From: Cylicocyclus nassatus
Lineage: Eukaryota; Nematoda; Chromadorea; Rhabditida; Strongylidae
Length of the DNA stretch: 64,000 nucleotides
NCBI GenBank assembly: GCA_958299035.1
Contig: CATQJL010000112.1
Span: 65,565,117-65,629,116 of the forward strand
Reading direction: 5' to 3'
Shown here: positions 24,157 to 35,993 of the stretch, piece by piece
How positions within the stretch are numbered: position 1 is the stretch's first letter
Layout: every line of letters starts with the position of its first letter
The notes under the pieces: generated by a model
What the model was told of the DNA's origin: nothing
Databases searched by the model: none
Seen by the model: only the letters and a program-made list of their open reading frames with translations
Translations under genes and position numbers: made by a program

Positions 24157-25063
24157 TTAGGCTTTGCAAAAATAATGTCCGTTTTTCTAAGCATACTTTC
24201 CGAACAACTTTTTTTCATCAAAACTTCTTTTTTCGATATAGATTCTGCATACATTTGGAAAGCTTTCTTTATATAATTTCTAATAGTGGTAAAGTTAAGC
24301 GCCCAACTTATCTGTGGGAATTTCACCAGCATCTCGTACAGCTGCACTCAAAATCGAAATTTTGTTGCCTTGACCTCCTTAGCCACAATTTTGGCGCAAA
24401 CGAAATCGTTCGAAAACATTATGGGATGAATATTGCTTACCTATTGCATCCTTAAATAAATTTTTCGAATAGATCTGGACTGAGAAATCGACGCCCCAGT
24501 GTAGATACTCGCTGCATGGCACTCTATGGGTTAAAAGTTTTTCCTGATTTAGGCAATCGCCGAAGCTCCGTTCACTTCTGTATGCTTGAGGTCAGGACAA
24601 CTTGCCTACAGTTTTTCCAAAAAAACTTTGCCGTTCCGTGCCTGAAGAATTTCAAATTTTCGTAGTTTGAGGCCTTCTGGCCTATCACAAATGTGCTCAA
24701 AAAAGTGAACCATTTTGGATCTCTATATTTTCTTCTCGCAGATCCCCTTCGTTGAAGTTTTTTCAAACAAACACCTAAAACTGGCTCGCGTCTACAAAAT
24801 AAGCTAATTAGCAGCCAAAGTAACAAAACTTGAAAGGAGCTGCGATCTCTCAAAGACGATTTTTCAGAAAAAAACTTTTGGTTATTTGACGCATGGTTTT
24901 CTTCCTGTTTGCTATATCAGTACAAGCAAGTGCGCGTTAGGTCACAAAAAATTTACTGCTTTTAATGGTCTTGACTACATTCATAAATATGAATGCCTCG
25001 ACCAAGTTAAAGCTTTTCAAAGTAAAATTTTGCACAACGGACATCATTTTTGCAACAACCTAA
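24157..25063 (-). mobile_element. Mariner-like element, 907 bp, uninterrupted copy
   Basis: The left end is TTAGGCTTTGCAAAAATAAT and the right end in reverse complement TTAGGTTGTTGCAAAAATGA, both followed by GTCCG. TA flanks lie at 24155-24156 and 25064-25065. The interior matches 34495-37877 in opposite orientation, including GGCGATTGCCT, GGGCGTCGATTTCTC and GAGATGCTGGTGAAATT. Minus-strand frames share residues with that copy (for example GVDFSVQI and VQLYEMLVKF), but both have stops. I do not recognise an intact mariner transposase, so it is a decayed or non-autonomous family. Confidence 0.85.
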
Positions 25064-25890
25064 TATTATTCTTTAGAGAATCCCCCATGGATTCACCGCT
25101 GTTTCTCAAACTCATTTATCTCTCTGTGATCTCAGTGGGATCAAAGTAAAATTGTGCTGAAAAATCAATATGACTAATCTGCGCATGTTGTGGTAGGAAC
25201 AAGTAGAATTTCAAGACGAAGTTTACAATGAACCGCTGCTTGCAGCACGCAATTCATCCAAAAACCATTGACCTTCATTCCACCTGTCTTACCGAAAACA
25301 TGCCTAGCATACTGCCATAGAAACCAGATTTTATGACAATACGCGAACAATTCATAAAGCAGATACTAGGGTAGTAGAACCTCCTAAACATGGATTGAAC
25401 TCACAAGGGAAGTTCACTTAGTTGAAGTAGCGATTCGGAAGAAGGTCTACACCAATGGATAGAGCACAAAAAGCTGATCTCAGATATACCTTCTATATCT
25501 GCGTGCATTGTTCTAAAAAAAAGTTACGAGCTTTTCTAAAGTCAAATTTTAGTGCATTATGAGTCGCAAAATCAAGATAATTTCTACACAAAAGGGTGCA
25601 AGCTTAAGCAAATCACATAATAAGCATTTTAGGTCTTTTACGAGTTCATCCGAACGCTTTCAAGTGTTTTTTCGATTATGTTGTTCATTCACAGGTCGCC
25701 ATTTCATTCTAGATCACACTTCCATTATGTATACAAAAATAGCATTATAACCTCCATCTAGAAAAACGCCTCGCGTGGAAAGCTTCTTGGAAATTACCAA
25801 TGGATAGAACATAAGACGATGTTCTCAAATATATCTTCAATATCTGCGACACATTCTTCTAGAAGGAGGTTATGGGCTTTTTAGTATATA

Positions 25891-26811
25891 CAGGGTGCGG
25901 CAAAAGTCTGGGAGCCTAGTACTTTTTCGTACAAAACGAGAAGGGAAGTACCTAGAAACGAAAAATTTGGCGCATACATAATTCGAACCATTGCAGATAT
26001 AGCCCAGTTCTTGAATAGCAACACTGCTTCTTTTGGCTTCCACGCACACCTACAAAATCTTGGCAAGTCCACCTGTCATGGCACGCAGGTAGTCGTAATG
26101 GAATTCGCCCCACGCCTTCACAATAATTGCTTCTTTTACATTGACAAATGTGCAGCACGATAGAGCAAGCTTTTATTTACAACATGGTTCCAAAAGAACT
26201 TTTTGCATTGCTCAGAAATAAAAATCTTGAATTCTCAATTAGAAGCATGTTTACGTCGCATACCGGAATTTTGGCTACAATTGCGCCATATAAACTTAAA
26301 ATTATCGTTTAAAAGTATATAAAGTGTTCCCATGGCCGAATTTCAATAGATTCTAATTTAGAGGACGTATGCAAAAAATGCAGCCTTGGTTCCAGTGCCT
26401 ATTGAGCATTTTATAGCTTTTAAACTTGTTCTGAAGACGGTTTCCCACTGGCACGTAGGTAACATTCGCAAACTTTTATTTTCCGCCCATGCAAGAACAG
26501 CTTCTGGCAAAAGCAAAACTAGGATACAATAGCGCAAAGCCTCTTCTATGTTGTGCGCATAAAAGTTTTGTAAAATATTAACTGCATCTCTAGCTACAGC
26601 AAATTGTGAATACTAAAAATTCTGGTTTTTTCGCTTTGCAAAAGTACTAGTTTGGTAATTTTCAATCTTACAAAAACATATGGCAGCCATTTCCAGCCAA
26701 ATAAAGTGCATTCTGTAGAGGATCATGTGGCATGAAATTGAAGTCAAAACCATCAGTATCTTTGTAATTGCAGTACTGCAAATTAGGCTCCCAGACTTTT
26801 GCCCCACCCTG
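25891..26811. mobile_element. Mariner/Tc1-like element nested in 25404-27938
   Basis: TIR CAGGGTGCGGCAAAAGTCTG, with the right end in reverse complement CAGGGTGGGGCAAAAGTCTG; both continue GGAGCCTA. TA lies at 25889-25890 and 26812-26813. It is 921 bp. No intact transposase was found. Confidence 0.85.
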
Positions 26812-27055
26812 TATAATGGAAGTGTGATCTAGGAAAGAAATGGCGACCTGTGGATGAACAACATGGTCAGAAAACACTCGAAAACGTTCGGATGAACTCG
26901 AATTAGACCTACGATGCTTACTAAGTGGTTTGCTTAAGCTTGCACATTTTTGTGTAGCGATTATCATGATTTTGCGACTCAAAATGGAAAATTTGGCTTC
27001 AGAAAAGCGCATATTTTTCAGAACAATGCGTCGCAGATATAGAAGGTATATCTGA

Positions 27056-27859
27056 CAAGGGAAGGATACTTGATCGCAATGACGATTGGGTAAGCGGTGT
27101 ATACCGCGTATACCGTCTTCAGACGATGATCTCTAAACCGCATTTCATATTTGCTATGACGTCATTCTGGAGAAAGGACTTTTGGTGCGGTGGATAGTGG
27201 CCTGAATTGCGGAGCTGGACGTCGTGGGTTTCATTCCTCTGGGACGCCACCCATTTTGCATTTTTGTAAATTTTAGCAGGCAAGTTGCAAAACCTGTCGA
27301 CATCAAAAAAAGTTGATTTTCACAATATGAAGCAACATATTTACATTTATTGGCACTGAACCACGCCTAACCTAAGAACACTTGTTTTTACCTTTTTCAT
27401 TAAATACTTTACACTCTTTTTATTCGTGCGCACCGTGAACGTGTTTTTTGTTTTGCACATTTTGCGCTTTCATATCATACGTTTTCATGAAGGCCTTTCA
27501 ATGTAAAATTGAGTAGATTGTTTAATGAAAAAGGCTAAAAACAAGTGTTTTTATGTTAGGCGTGGTTCAGTGCCGATAAAGTTGCTTCATATTGTAAAAA
27601 TCAACTTTTTTTGATGTCGACAGGTCTTGCAACTTGCCTACTAAAATTTACAAAAATGCAAAATGGGTGGCATCTCAAAGGAATCGTTCCACGACGTTCA
27701 GATCCGCAATCCAAACCACTATCCACCACACCAAAAGTCCTTTATAACTCCTTCAAAATGATGTCATAGCAGATATGGAATGCGGTTTAGAGGTCACCGT
27801 CTGGGGACGGTAGACGCGGTATACACCGCTTACCCAATCGTCATTGTATCCTTCCCTTG
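27056..27859. mobile_element. CAAGGGAAG-family palindromic element nested in a relative
   Basis: TIR CAAGGGAAGGATACTTGATC at the left; the right end reads the complement GTATCCTTCCCTTG, and the arms share GACGATTGGGTAAGCGGTGT. The duplication TGA (27053-27055 and 27860-27862) is confirmed because the host's other arm (about 25476-25493, complement) carries the empty sequence TATATCTGAGATCAGC. It is 804 bp, with paired arms of about 250 bp (27060-27310 against 27605-27855). Confidence 0.85.
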
Positions 27860-27938
27860 TGAGATCAGCGTTTTAAGCTCTATCCATTGGCATAGATCTC
27901 CTTCCGAATCGCCATTTCGACTAAGTGAGCCTTCTTTG

Positions 27939-29980
27939 TCAGTTCTAGAAATTACTAAAGCAGCGAGATATAAGGCCCCTCAGAGCTTTCCTTGCTCTCT
28001 AGGGAGAATATTTGTGCGTGTGGGTCTAAAAGCGCGCTATTTTTTGTCGTTCTACACAATCAATATGCTGAAACAGTAAAGTGTTTGCACTGCTCCAATG
28101 CTTCAACGCAAAAGTGGCAAGAACATCCCGGACTTTGTTGAGACATTAGAGAGCGCATCGTGTTTTGCATGACACCAGACCTCACAAACAAACACGTTTT
28201 CCAGGCGCTAACTTTCTCGCGCAATTTCAGCCTCACGCAATTTTTGCCTTGCAGTTTTCTCAAATAGAAAAGCTAATTGGAAGTCCAAGTTTTGGCAGAT
28301 GTTAGTACATAACAAAAACCTTCTATCGAGGCCTATAGTTGGGCACTGTTACATGGCATTATTTTTATAAGCGCTTAAGATTAAAGCTCATCACTTCAAG
28401 TAATTTCGAACTTTGAGCAGCAGCGCCGCAGTAGAACAAGTGAGCCTACCAAAGATATCTGCGCAGCGGTGGGTGGGAGGACTGTCACCAAAACATGATA
28501 GGCCGGTGGTCCCAAAGCTTTAGAACAGAAGATATAGCATTAAGTATCAGGAGACATATTACTTATTCTTTAATCAAAATAATTAAATAAGCTCAACCTT
28601 AACATTTGCTTTCCGATAGTGCTTTTTACGCTCTATCCACATATATGCAGATTACTTCGACTTTTCTCATTTTCAAAAAATTGTGGGCCAAAACATGAAT
28701 TTTAGTTTGAAAACCTGCGCCAAACACCGCACTTTTTCGAATAAAGTGCCTTTTTTGTATGAAATAATAGGCAATTTTTGAATATTCTTGTAATCAATAG
28801 AAAGAGCTTGGAAAGCTCTATCGAATAGTATGCCATATGTCGAGGGACTTTCAAGTGCAGCAGCACTCGAACGGCGTTCAAAAAAGTCTGTCTGACTTCT
28901 TTAAAGCCGCTCGAAGGAATGTCGGTGAAATGCTGCAAGTTGCTGTCAAGATAACCTGCGAAGGTCACTTTATACAAAAGCGTTCAAATTGCTGATTGTT
29001 CAAAGCTAATCGGAAAGAGATCCTTGAACAATGTTCAAAAAATCAAGGTGCCCCATTACTTTTGGATGACCCTGATATCTCTTTTGCATGCACCTACATA
29101 CACTCTCTAGACAACTTAGCCATTGACATGCAAAACAGCCTTGCTGGCGCGTCATAAAAATCCAAGTTCTTTCTTCATTAAGTTGTGATTGAATGTCTCG
29201 GTTACAGCGTACACATAAAAATATGTAAGAAATTGGGGTATAAACGGACATGGACTAGGAGGAGCATAACGCAGGGTATTGTGGAAAGCTTTGTGACTAA
29301 AAATTTTGGCAAGTTTTTTTCCAAACTTCCTACCTTCAAAAAATGATAAAATGGCTCGCTTGCAACGCACAGATGACGATCTAGCACGAAATATTATGTG
29401 TATACGAGCAGTAGGGCTAGAGAACAAACTATGAAAAACTATGAAAAATGATGTGGAAAACCAATTATGAAAAAAATATGGGTAAAAAGCGCTTGACTTT
29501 TTCCAAAAGTGGGCAATTGCCCACTTAATGCTCACCTGAGGTAGGCAAAACTTCCATTTCACATATGTTTTGCAAAACTTTTACATAAATCTGTTCTATA
29601 CCTAAAGTTCAGTATGTAGTAACATTTTTATTTCAAAACCCCTCCTCTCTTCCTTGCTGGGATCCGAAATAGCAATGATGCTTTCTTTTAGAAAGAAAGC
29701 GCGCTTCAATCGAACAATCTATGCAGCTGGCGGGATCAAGTGTGAAATCGTAAATTTTGATAGTGGAAAAGCGAAGCCGTTTCACCGACGTCCATTTGCC
29801 ATCCTCGTACTGGGTCTTGGCTTAAACACTTGAAAGTAGGATACCATAGCAGTAACGGTTGACTCACTTTTCTTGCATTACCATTCAGTCATTATCTTTT
29901 GTGATGCTTTTGTTTGAGCTTTCTATGATCTAAATTCTTCAACTGCTCTCACCTATGCTGCTCAATATTATCATACTTCA
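27939..29980. other. No cellular gene recognised; repeat fragments
   Basis: Contains a lone mariner-type terminus at about 29040-29077 (complement CAGGGTCATCCAAAAGTAAT) and, at 29330-29640, a segment shared with the hAT-like element at 46286-47718. The 136-codon minus frame at 29152-29562 runs antisense through that shared repeat and is not a gene. Confidence 0.45.
29330..29640 (+). repeat. Segment shared with 46690-47160, coding-like N-terminus
   Basis: Plus-strand ATG at about 29351 encodes MARLQRTDDDLARNIMCIRA before a stop. Similar starts occur at about 46736 and 46906 (MTRLQRRGNEIARDLVCMRA). Both regions then carry a conserved palindrome GTGGGCAATTGCCCAC (29510-29525; near 47036). The peptide could be the first helix-turn-helix of a decayed transposase, which is inference. 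Confidence 0.5.
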
Positions 29981-30858
29981 GTGGCCGTATTCAACAGCGA
30001 ACCCAGCGGGTTCCAGAACCCATTGGGTAGGCCCAACCTACAAAACCGGTGTTCACGAAACCAGTGGGGGTTCTGGCCCAGTGGTTAAGCCTACCCAGTG
30101 GATTCCGGAACCCGCAAAAAGTCACTTAACCGGTATTCACAACGAACCCAGTGAGTTCGCGAACCCAAAAGTCAATCATACTGGTATTCACGAAGCAAGT
30201 TAGCCAGATCCCGTGGGTTCGAGCAGTGGGTTGAATCCAAGCGTGGTATAATTTCGCGATTGGTTAAATGTGAACCCAGTCCCTTTGCTGATTGTTAAAA
30301 GACTTGTGAGCGGCGATGTTAACACTAAGCAGCACTAAAAACAGATTTATACTTATTTAGACTTTCAAACTTTTTGTAAATAAGAAAAGATGTTTCTACT
30401 AAAAGAGCTTGAGCTTAGTGCCAAATTCTCTCGGAAGCGGAGAGCAAATTTGTTTTTCATCGAATAAATTTCGTAAACTTCAATTTGTATACTATCTCGG
30501 AGTTCTATGAATCTCTAAGATTCATGATGGTTACGAATTAGTGCAAATCATAATCACAATCATGAATTATGTTTGACTGTTTATTGATGTTTTCTTTGCA
30601 TTTCAAGCCAGAAAAAGTCTCTCATTAAGGGAAGAGTGCGCTGATTTTGGAATTGCATACATATGAGATTGCTGCGAGGACAAAACACTTTCACAACCTA
30701 TTTGGAGTTTCAAAAAAGCTTTTTGCAGATAAGCACAATAATACAACATTTTCACAAAGAAAGCAAGCTAAACTGGTTCCAATTACAACTTAACAGTCTC
30801 AAAGAAGTTACGGACACGTCTATGGAAAATTCGTTGTATCAATTCGTAAAGAGCTAAA

Positions 30859-31301
30859 AGGCAGCATCCGTTAAACACTGATGCTATCATATTCGAGTAT
30901 TGATGCTATTATATTCGAGTACTAGGGCTTAGATTCAGAACCATCGCGCAAATCCGACTCTTGAAGACCCCCTGTAAAAGGAGAAAATTGGCGCAGAAAA
31001 CCTGGACCCTCGAGGATCACGCCCGCTCCTTCGGACGGCTCGCCCCTTGAAAGAACTCCCATCGTCCTTGACGTGTTTTCACGTGGTAAACACAATGGAA
31101 GGCATTGTGTCTACCTGATAATGCTTGTTTTCGACAAGGATAGCATTAGAACTCGATAGCACTCGTCCACGCTTCTAAAAAAAATTGTATAATGGGTTTT
31201 TTGAGGAATTCACGCATTTTGAATGCCATATTTGGGATTAGCGCCATGAAAACTCCTGGATAAGGCAGAATAGAAGTCGAGATTCTGCCCGGACGCTGCC
31301 T
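30859..31301. mobile_element. TTAA-type MITE (AGGCAGCGTCC ends)
   Basis: Left AGGCAGCATCCG and right CGGACGCTGCCT, flanked by degenerate TTAA-like tetramers (TAAA and TTAG). It is 443 bp, almost the same length as the better-preserved relative at 41801-42239. The interior is not obviously similar. Confidence 0.5.
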
Positions 31302-31709
31302 TTAGACGCCTCTCCATGTTTGCTAGTGCTATAGAATTTTTCGCATATCACCTGCGACTGAGAAACAAACTCTTTGTGTCTAATTTTTGGGATGTTCGTA
31401 AGCTCCTCAAATCAAAAATATAGGTAAAAAAAAGTAATCTCGTTAAAACCCGTTTGAGTTCCCAACAAAACGAAACTTGACAGACAGGAGAAGGGAATTA
31501 AGTTGGTGGTAGTCACAAGCTTGTATGCATCAAAAAACCAGAAGTCTGTACTTGATAATCGCTTGCACATTTCAAGCTAAGCAAAACGTACCGCGTCCCC
31601 TACCAAGTCGGGCGTTCCCGTATAAGAAATTCAAAAATGGGTAGTTTATATAGTTTGGTTACGGCTCATCTACTTGCAACTACCAAATTCCTCAACTTCA
31701 CCCCCTACT

Positions 31710-32457
31710 CAGGGCCCGGCACGAGTCCGTTTGTGGGCTTTTTGAAAACGAGATCCTCCCCCCTGACTTCGGAAGTTTCGGAAGTCCCCTTTAACCTACC
31801 GACTTAGAGAGGATGAAAACAATAAAAATTTACCAGTCTGAAAGAAGAAATGTGAAATAAGAGTAAAAATCCAAAGTGGAGCCGAATACTACGCATGCAA
31901 AGGAGTTTGACTTCGGAGCGCGATATGTAACAAAGCCATGCATGAAAAAATTAAGGCAAAAAACAAAGGAAAGGCAATGATATGAAAATGTCTCCATACT
32001 CAGAGATTTTTGACCGAGGAATCCGTCCATGCTAAGGAAATCCGAAACTTATGTGAAGTGATAGAAATACATGCTCCAGACGATCTCAGATCGTCTGGTG
32101 ACCGTCTGGAGACGGACTAATTTTGGAAAAGATATTCCTTCATATAAGTTTTTGAATTTTTTTTACATAACTCTTCTGCAAATAATTTTCTATGTATACG
32201 GTCCAATTTTGGTATCATATGATTCTGTGTGCGCTGTAAACAAGCAAGCTGTTTATTTTAGCATTGCTTTTGAATCGCGCGCACTTTTCGCCATACATGA
32301 TAGAGCATGTCAATTGTTTGATGTTCGAAAAGCTTGCGTTCGATTAAATGGCGCTTATCCTTGGTGGTTGGCCCCGACTTCGCAAAAACGATAGCCCCTT
32401 TGCTTTTTGCTCCAAACGAAGTCCAGCTTGTTTCCAGAGGATCTGTGCCGGGCCCTG
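31710..32457. mobile_element. hAT-like element (CAGGGCCCGGCAC family), 748 bp
   Basis: Starts CAGGGCCCGGCACGAGTCC and ends GATCTGTGCCGGGCCCTG. The flanking octamers CCCCTACT (31702-31709) and CCCCTATC (32458-32465) resemble a decayed 8-bp duplication. The interior shares blocks with 40109-41010 (for example GATCCGAAACTTATGTGAAG-type and AAATGGCGCTTATCCT). A near-perfect inverted repeat GACGATCTCAGATCGTC lies at about 32078. No transposase. Confidence 0.78.
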
Positions 32458-32682
32458 CCCCTATCCCAACCAAGTTTAGACACTCTTACACTCATTTGCG
32501 ATACTGTGAAATCCGAATATCATCATTACTTGCTGTGGCAAAGTTTGCCCGAAATGCTGGCTTACAAAACATTGTTGCACAAAAGACACTGATTGATGCC
32601 ATTCATCCGAACATAAGAGTTCCCGAAAGCGTGTCAAGCGTACTGGCACTTTTAGTTTGGCGCGATTCTTGTGTGTCAGAAA

Positions 32683-34298
32683 CATAGGTGCGATAAGGTG
32701 AGAATGACTCCTCCAGGGTGAAGGGGGTCACAGTGGTCGCAGCCCTTCCAGGGTGAAGGGTGTTTCACTTGGTAGAGAAATTATAAAATGTCGAGCGGGG
32801 GGGGGGGGATCCATGGTGCTCTCTCAGTCAGTTTATAATTTTCAATTCCTTGCCATCACTGGTTGTCTTTTTTCTGAAATGTGAACCGATGTGCTGCTGG
32901 ATTAGACAATTATATTTCCGACCAGCACCTTGTATCTTTTTACAACTCTTTTTCCCTTTTTTACATCACCCTGCCTGTTTTTTAAATCACCGTAGAAAAT
33001 GTGCATGCGAGATCATTTGTTTCGGAAAGAGTTAGACAATTTTTCAACATTTACGACTTTTTCAAAAAGAAATTCGTATTTCTGTAGCTGAACAGCAACG
33101 TCAGCAAGGAAAAGGTTTCAAAACCATCTTGTCCTCCGCTTTTAGACCATGTATAGTTTGCTTGAAGTCTGTTGAAAAAAGTGCCTGGTGATGGGTGTGA
33201 TTAGTGATGTTTGATATTCACGAGTTTTTAGGATAAAAAAACTCGTAACTTCTGAAGATGAACGGATAGTACATGGAGATGGTAACCATTAGAACCGTCT
33301 CGTCCTCCGCTTTCAGAGAATATATCCCTTGCCTGGGGTCCCTTTGAAAAAGTGCCTGGGTGAAGGGCGTCCTGGTGATTTCTGGTTTTTCGAGTTTTTA
33401 ACATAAAAAATTCATAACTTTTGTAGATGAACTCTTTTACGCCGAGATGGTCACCATTGGAAACGTCTCGCCCTCCGCTCTCAGAAAATATATACTTTGC
33501 CTGGGGTTCATTACAAAAGTGCCGGATGAAGGGTGGGTGAGACTTTTATAATGGGAGTGCTCAAGTAGAGGCTTTTTTACCATTGTAAAACGACGTCTAT
33601 TTGAGCACTCCCATTATAAAAGTCTCACCAACGCTTCACCCGGCACTTTTTGTAATGATTCCCAGGCAAAGTATATAATTCCGGAAAGCGGAGGATGAGA
33701 TGGTTCCAATGGTGACCATCTCGGCGTAAATGATATTCATCTACAGAAGTTATGAATTTTTTATGGTAAAAACTCAAAAATCTCCAGAAATCACTGAGCA
33801 CACCCTTCACCCAGTTAGTTTTTTGGGCGGATCTTAGACATACTATATTTCATCTAAAAACGGAGGAAGAGGCGGTTTCGATGGTCACTATTTCCTTGTA
33901 CCAGCCACTCACCTACAAAATATATGATTTTTTTTTATTTTGAAAACTCGTAAGTGTCCGGAAATCACTAAGCACATTTTTCATTAGGTATTTCTATGAA
34001 CGGACTCTATGCAAACAATTTATTTCCTGAAAACAGACGGAAACGTTGTACCACGAAATTTTCCTCGCTGACGTTGCTGTGCAGCTACAGAGGCTACTAT
34101 TTTTTTCCTCTTGGAAGTTCGCGAGTGCCTATAATTTCTTCTTCTGTCCATTGCACAAACAATTCCCGTACAAATTTCTCCTTTGCTTAACCTTATCTCA
34201 CTGTTGATTTTTTCTCGGTTTTTGGTGAAGGGGGTCACCTTGGTACCGGCTCAGGGGTGAAAGGGGGGTGAGCAAGTTCTCACATTATCGCACCTATG
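32683..34298. mobile_element. hAT-like fold-back element with repeated arms
   Basis: TIR CATAGGTGCGATAA at the left and TTATCGCACCTATG at the right. There is a perfect 8-bp duplication GTCAGAAA (32675-32682 and 34299-34306). The interior is a giant inverted repeat centred near 33580. Each arm is itself about three tandem units of 168-170 bp (TCCTCCGCTT at about 33130, 33300 and 33470, inverted equivalents near 33690 and 33858). Each unit carries AGTGCCTGG-GATGAAGGG-type and AACTCGTAACTTCT-type blocks. It is 1616 bp with no coding potential. Confidence 0.88.
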
Positions 34299-34860
34299 GT
34301 CAGAAATATGGAAAGTAGTACACTGACTGGAGAGGTACATTGGTGACGTCATTGGTTGGCGAACCCAGCGGGGCACTTGTGAACACCGATCTTACCCAGT
34401 GGGTTCCGGAACCCACAGGGTTTTTGATGAATACGGCCACAGGTCTTTCAGTTTTTGATGAATACGGCCACAGGTCTTTCAGTGGTGTTTTATAACAGGT
34501 TGGCGCAAAAATAATGCCCGTTTTGAAAAGTTTCGCTAAAAGTTATATCTTTGTTTAGTCCTCAAATTTTTGAATATGGTCAAGAGCATTAGGAGCAGCA
34601 AACCCTTCGTATTTAGCGCGCACCTTCTCATGCTGATAGTGCAAGCGGGAAGAAAACCATGCGTCAAAAAATTGAAAGGTTTTCTTTCGAAGTTCTCGTT
34701 TTTCAAACCTTACAACTCCTTTCAAGTTTTGTTCCTATAGCTGATAATCAGCTCATTTTGTAGCCACAAGCCAGTAGTATATGTTATGTACAGAAAACAC
34801 CCCAACGAAAGAGTTCTACGAAAAAAAAACAGATAAATTTGCAAAATTGCCCATCTTTTT

Positions 34861-35893
34861 GGGTGAGGGAACTTGCATACACAATAAGGTTGCCGCCGCC
34901 TAGTTAAGGGAGTTCATGAGAGGTCATGAACTGGCGGTAACGCTAAACTGCACTCAATTTGCACCGAAGATGAGCTGGTTCTGCTCACGGTAACTCCGTC
35001 GTCATCCTGCAGCATATGAAACCGAATTTTGTTGGAATTTGAATTCAAAGTTCAGTAGTTAAATCAGTCCAATTAGGATAAAAACTTGTATTTAGGGGTA
35101 TTCCAACACGCTGATTCCGAATATGTTAATCGTTTTACTTGAAACCTGAAATTTTTTTTCTTTTTTGAACTGAAACTTGTTTTCACAAATTTTCCAACAA
35201 TAATTTCAAAAATTCTATGTAAGGGTTTTCGACATGCTGTTTCCTAAAAAGCTAATGGTTTCGCTCAAAACTTTGGATATTTTTTCCTTCAAAATTTTAT
35301 TTTTTTTCCAAATTCTCTGTAAATCTGGCAAATTTCACAATAAGGGGTTTTTGACATGCTCTTTCCAAAAGTTTCTATTGTATTTTCTCAAACATAGCAG
35401 ATTATTTTCGTTTGTTTTCCAGGTTTATCAAATTTGCAGTGAAATTTTCGAAAAAGAGTTTGAAATTCAAAATAGAAAGGGTTTGAGGTTTCAAGCAAAA
35501 CCATTAGCTTTTTGGGAAACAGCATGTCAGAAAACCCATTATAGAATTTTTGAAATTTTTGTTGGAAAATTTGTGAAAACAAGTTTCAATTCAAAAAAGA
35601 AAAAAATCCTAGGTTTCAAGTAAAACGATTAACATAATCGGAATCAGCGTGTTAGAATACCCTTAAATACAAGTTTTTGTCCTAACTGGACAGATTTTAC
35701 TACTGAACTTTGAATTCAAATTTCAACGAAAATCGGTTTCATATGCTGCAGGATGATGATGAGTTACCGTGAGCAGAACCAGCTCATCTTCGGTGCAAAT
35801 TGAGTGCAAATTAGCGTTGGTGCCAATTCATGACCTCTCATGAACTCCGTTAACTAGGCGGCGGCAACCTTATTGTGTATGTAAGTTCCGTTC
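34861..35893. mobile_element. MULE-like fold-back element, 1033 bp
   Basis: Flanked by an 11-bp direct duplication CCCATCTTTTT (34850-34860 and 35894-35904). Ends begin GGGTGAGGGAACTTGCATAC at the left and GGAACGGAACTTACATACAC in reverse complement at the right. The arms are paired over more than 350 bp (ACAATAAGGTTGCCGCCGCC, GAGCTGGTTCTGCTCACGGT). Length and type of duplication, with long TIRs, suggest Mutator-like. The ORF of 129 codons at 35234-35623 is a palindrome shadow. Confidence 0.8.
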
Positions 35894-35993
35894 CCCATCT
35901 TTTTTAAGCCTGTTTGTGGAAGGATTGAAAGTCCCAAATTATGAAAATTTGGAATTCTTCATGCACTGTATAGCTGAGTTTCGCTGCAAAATA

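Larger units (their letters stand above)
25404..27938. mobile_element. PIF/Harbinger-like palindromic element with two nested insertions
   Basis: Ends CAAGGGAAGTTCACTTAGT at the left and CTTCTTTG at the right. The target duplication is TCA (25401-25403 and 27939-27941). The arms pair extensively: TCTCAGATATACCTTCTATA and GCGATTCGGAAG recur inverted at 27030-27060 and 27900-27912. A mariner-like element (25891-26811) and a related family member (27056-27859) interrupt it. Without them it is about 805 bp. No transposase. Confidence 0.78.
29981..34440. mobile_element. Large TIR element with three nested insertions
   Basis: The ends are GTGGCCGTATTCAACAGCGA and, in reverse complement, GTGGCCGTATTCATCAAAAA. 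Next to each end are clustered copies of GAACCCAGTGGGTTCCGGAA-type repeats (29999-30230 and 34368-34422). No clear target duplication is visible. Nested inside are 30859-31301, 31710-32457 and 32683-34298, so the original element was about 1.6 kb. The last 30 bp (TTTTTGATGAATACGGCCAC plus AGGTCTTTCAG) are tandemly duplicated just outside the right end. Confidence 0.68.

Noticed and set aside
24069..24347. 92-codon minus-strand ORF next to the methyltransferase
   Set aside because: Lies mostly inside the mariner-like element and ends in its TIR; not an upstream exon.
29152..29562. 136-codon minus-strand ORF
   Set aside because: Antisense to a repeat segment shared with 46690-47160; no motif.
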